From NCBI GenBank assembly GCA_027574665.1, contig CM050655.1, positions 4,092,001 through 4,156,000 of the forward strand: a DNA stretch of 64,000 bases. The letters are read 5' to 3'. Numbering within the stretch: position 1 is the stretch's first letter; the number at the start of each line of letters is the position of its first letter. The DNA comes from Rhynochetos jubatus (lineage: Eukaryota; Chordata; Aves; Eurypygiformes; Rhynochetidae). Below, in pieces: positions 60,076 through 64,000 of the stretch. Both the position numbers and the translations under genes were made by a program. Under the pieces are notes generated by a model. That model did not search any database. It saw only the letters and a list, made by a program, of their open reading frames with translations, and was not told the DNA's origin.

Positions 60076-63000
60076 CAGATAATAGGATATACTTTGAGTG
60101 GTCTCATTTGAGCATTTAAACTGGAGTTCTACCCATGATATTTTCCAGAGTAACAAACTCTGTCCTACCTGATCGTGACTAAATCTGATATAGATTAAAA
60201 AGCCTCAAACACTGCCAAAGGAATTAGCAAGAGGGGCACAAGTACCCTGTCACGCCCACGTAGATACGCAGCACCATCTAGTGTCACACAGCATCCCTCC
60301 ATCTCCTATCCCTGTGCCCCTCCATAGCATTACTGTTCTCCTTTATTCCTGTCGTGGTATCAACCAGGGAGCCAGAAAAGAGCCTGATCATTTGGGATAC
60401 TTGGAAACGCGTTACAAATGTCTTCCTGGAATGCACATCAGTGAAGGAAAATATTTTCAAGGGCAAAGTTGCTAGGCTACTCATTCAGTTTATTTTGCAG
60501 AGAACTGCACTGAATCTGGTTTTGATCCACTCCAATCAGAAAATAGTTACAGATTTCAAAGGAGTTTTCTGCTTCTTCCCTACACACGCACGCACAAACA
60601 CCACAGAAAGGAAACATGTTAAAACGGAAAAATAGCATGGGACCCCTTCTAATGAAAGCTTCTCCAACAACAAGGTACCTAGGTAGCACGTTAAGAATGA
60701 GGCACTGCTACACCTCCACGGCAGCTGCTGAAGGGCGTGCTGTGCAGAAGAGCCAACACACCACATCTGGACATGGCAGCTCTGCCCTAAAGAGACAGTG
60801 GCAATTACAAGCTTCATCCCACAGCGGGAAAGGCAAGCACCCGGCCTGTCTGTGCCATCACAACGCCTGTAACACATTGCTTCTGTGGTGATGTGTTTAC
60901 ACCCATCTTTCCTAGAGCACGGCAGCTGCCCATCTCAACCTGATCCTTGCAAACTGACAGGGACAAGGGAAGCTTCCCTCCATCCTCCTCCAGGTTCCAG
61001 TGATTCAACAGCTGTTGAAAATGTCACAAAGCTAACTAAACAGCTGAAAAGCTTCAGCTGTCAAAAAAGGTTGAACGTTAGGAAGAAACAAGTAACCTGA
61101 TTGCAACACACATGTACCTTTATAAGATACTGGTTATTATCTAACAGAGAAAGGTTAAAAGCCAGCACGTGGAAGTTAACGCCAAATTCAAAGGCAAAAT
61201 ACTTTAGAACAACTTTCGCAATTAGCCAGCAGGGGGCGAAAAAAACCCAAACGGAACCTGTACATCCTCCACCTCCTTGTGTTTTCAAATCAAATATAAC
61301 ATGCTTTCATCAAACGCTCATCCCTAAGGCGCAGTGCAAAGAGTACGTGGGTTAGAAACAGCGACTGGTGCTCACACAACTGAATGAATGGGGTGGGCTA
61401 GGAGCTCCCCCAGCGGAAACACTGATCAGTCCCTGAAAATACTGCAACGAAGTGTCATTTTGTTCATCTCCTGGTGACATGCTTCATAACTCTGTGGCCC
61501 AGAACACTTCTGAAGCACACCCTGGCAGCTCAGTCACCTCATCCCTCTTGGGTATCTCCCTGTGGCACTTAGCTCTGGTGGCACTTCTGCTGAGCTAGCC
61601 ACTAAACACTGAAGAAAACAAGCTGCAACAGGCAAGCTTCATGTCTTGAGATAAAAAAAAAACCCACATATATATTGCTCAGCTGAAGCACAGTGCTAAG
61701 CTCAGTGTGTGGAATTTTACAAGCATTTTCAGTCAACATTTTGCATTGTTTTAATATTAAACCCCTTCTTTCACACAGATCACAAACACATTAGCGTTCA
61801 GCAGGAATCTGTACTTCCAGGGAGATCCCGCTTACCCCTAATTGTTTTAACAAGCTCTCGTAAAAGCCAGCAAAATGAGAATAGGCATTATCAAAGGTCT
61901 GCCAACGTGACACCTCTGTGCAGCCTTCCTGCACTAAGACAGATGTATGGAGCCCGTTTGATGCAAAACACATCTTTTTCAAAACAGCCTCTCAATTTAT
62001 CACATTTGCAGTGTCAAACTGGCTGTCCCTTATCACTACTACCCCTTTACAGACTATTTAATTTTTCTGCCAGTCATCATCTTAGCTGGGAGACATGGCT
62101 GCATGCTCCTCGGTACACAGGGCTGCTTGATGTCCTGAGCACAACCTACAGAAGACATAATCACAGCGAGCCAGAGCTCCAGCAACATCTCTGACTTGAC
62201 CTTGGGATAATAAAATGAACCACCACACAAAACCGAAGCACCATTTTTCAGATATTTGGGGTCCATGAGCACTTCTTGTTCAACAGAACCTTGCATGCAT
62301 GCAGTAGTGTGTGTGCACACATGCACACGCAATGAGATGCATGCTCCATGTGCAGAAGGCATCGGCTTAACAAGGATGGACTTTTAGGGCTCATCCACCT
62401 AAAATCCACCTGACTTTGGAACAGAGAGGCCTTCAACTGCTGTAACCAGGGCAACTTAATCCCATCACACCAGCCCTTTGCCATCCAAAATCAGTCAATT
62501 CAGCCACAATTTACAAATACTGAGGTAAACAACAGTATAGATGGGAGAATTACATCGTCATATTTATGCATGTAGCATTCTGCATTGCATGTGTTCCTAT
62601 GAAACCTGGGGAATCAGGGAAGAACAGAGAGGTGGGAAATCTTCAAGCACATACACCCGGAGCAGAGAAAACCCAGGGAAGGAACCCCCTAACACTCCTT
62701 CTCCTACAGTCACTGAAGGAAGGAGATAGGAGAGGGACTCCCTGCTGTCCCTACCTGCAAAGCCACAGTCACACAAACATCCTTTTAAATAACCTTCATG
62801 AAAACATAGTCACTGAAAATAAAAATCCAGTGCTCCAGCCCCAAATTTTACTTTCTGGCACTCCAGCAAGAGAAATTTTTAACATGCTGTTTTTAACACC
62901 AGGTCTGCTCTAAGAGCAGGATCCTAAATTTATGAGGAGATCAGGTGTCGGCAGGTCCTACAAGAGATTATCCTGGAAATAAAAGCTGTCGCTATTAATA

Positions 63001-64000
63001 CCTCAGCATTTTTATCTTTAGTTATTTTTATATTTAGTCCTTGATGTTAGCATAAACATCAAGACGTGAGATAAAATAGTCAATGATTCCTGATCCAGCC
63101 TCCATAACATATTTGGGTCTTGAATCCCTTTTCTGTTTTTCTAACCCATCAAATGAATTATTGAATTTATGAGCGTTAGGCTAAGCAAAAGCTAGTGATC
63201 AGTGAAATTAAGTGCAACTGGGTACAGGCACTGCACTGTACAGCAGTCTAGCAAAAGGCAGCGTTGCTCAAAGATTACAGAAATCTGCTGTGATAACATT
63301 ACCAAATGACATGCACTTGGATGCATCGAGTGCAAGGGTACAGGCTATTTTAGGAAAAGAATGAGATTTCTACAATACAGAGCAAAGTGGCACACAAAAA
63401 TAATGGGTGTGTTGGGCAGTTTAGGGCCTTTTTTAAAGGCTCATCTGTAGAGTCATCTCTGCTTATAGACCTGATCTCAAAGACTCTTTATGCCCTTATA
63501 TTCTGTCACAATAAAGGTTGCCAAGTATTGCCTGCTGTTTGAATATTCTTACAGTCTCACACTGTTTACACACAGCACTGTAAGAACAGGAAATCTAAAT
63601 CCGGCTAGCTCCATAATGATTGGCATTTATGTATTCTCATTTTCAGTTGGAGGGGCATTTTCGTTAGCCTTCTCTGTGTGGTAGGAGGGATGGCTTTGTT
63701 TGCTTGTTTTAAGGCAGATACGCAGGAGCTAGTGTTTTGAGAGATTCATAAGTAGGCTGTCTAAGTTTCAGGTAAGGTATAATAAGGACACAAGTGTGCA
63801 CGGCACGTACATATGTAGTTTCTGAGCAGCATGAAGCCAACACAAACCTGTGGCTTGGTAATGGCCCTTCCAGGGCGTATTTCAAACATGCAGAGTTAGC
63901 TGTCGACACCAAAGCACTGCACTGGAAAAGGGCGCATGCTCCCATGGCATGTGCACACATCAGGGAGGAAGGAGTCCCTCAGAACACACTTAGAAACCCT
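60076..64000. other. Unique noncoding DNA, no gene recognised
   Basis: The 161-codon + frame at 61709-62194 is Ser/His/Leu-rich, has no family signature and no splice support, and is judged a chance frame. A CA/TGCA-rich patch near 62290-62345 is weak simple sequence. Nothing else is recognised up to the window edge. Confidence 0.55.

Noticed and set aside
61709..62194. 161-codon open frame on +, among the longest outside the CR1
   Set aside because: No recognisable motif, low-complexity Ser/His/Leu content, no supporting splice sites and no neighbouring exon.
1..64000. CRISPR arrays, operons, bacterial promoters or ribosome binding sites
   Set aside because: No regularly spaced direct repeats and no prokaryotic gene organisation; repeats and composition are those of a vertebrate genome.

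Overview
The window looks like bird nuclear DNA. Two interspersed repeats point there: a long CR1-type LINE retrotransposon on the + strand (about 12354-16377) ending in the typical avian CR1 3' tail, and a solo endogenous-retrovirus LTR (54303-54833) of a layout common in birds, probably non-galliform ones. The remaining sequence is AT-rich, CpG-poor, mostly single-copy and has no dense set of long open frames. It reads as vertebrate intronic or intergenic DNA. There is no operon, CRISPR array, tRNA or rRNA gene that I can support.

Layout: 1-12350 is mostly unique DNA. Its left part holds several short, splice-flanked open segments on the minus strand. The best are three consecutive candidate exons at 10613-10760, 10055-10197 and 8539-8685 (148, 143 and 147 bp), whose reading phases agree across both introns. 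They could belong to an unrecognised, partly membrane-embedded protein encoded right to left, but I could not identify it. Positions 12354-16377 hold the CR1 element: a broken ORF1 with an SGNH-esterase-like segment, then a broken ORF2 with endonuclease and reverse transcriptase. From 16378 to about 53700 the sequence is unique noncoding DNA with a few ancient repeat relics, homopolymer runs and AT-rich blocks that resemble conserved noncoding elements. Positions 53717-54078 carry an unexplained 120-codon open segment. A TTA-type microsatellite and the solo LTR follow. From 54834 to the right end the DNA is again unique, with one clear MIR-type SINE relic near 59.9-60.1 kb.

No set of genes here can be shown to work together. 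The CR1 and LTR are dead or reduced mobile-element copies. I see no convincing undescribed biological system; the candidate minus-strand split gene at 2-11 kb is the best lead and is testable by alignment or RNA data.
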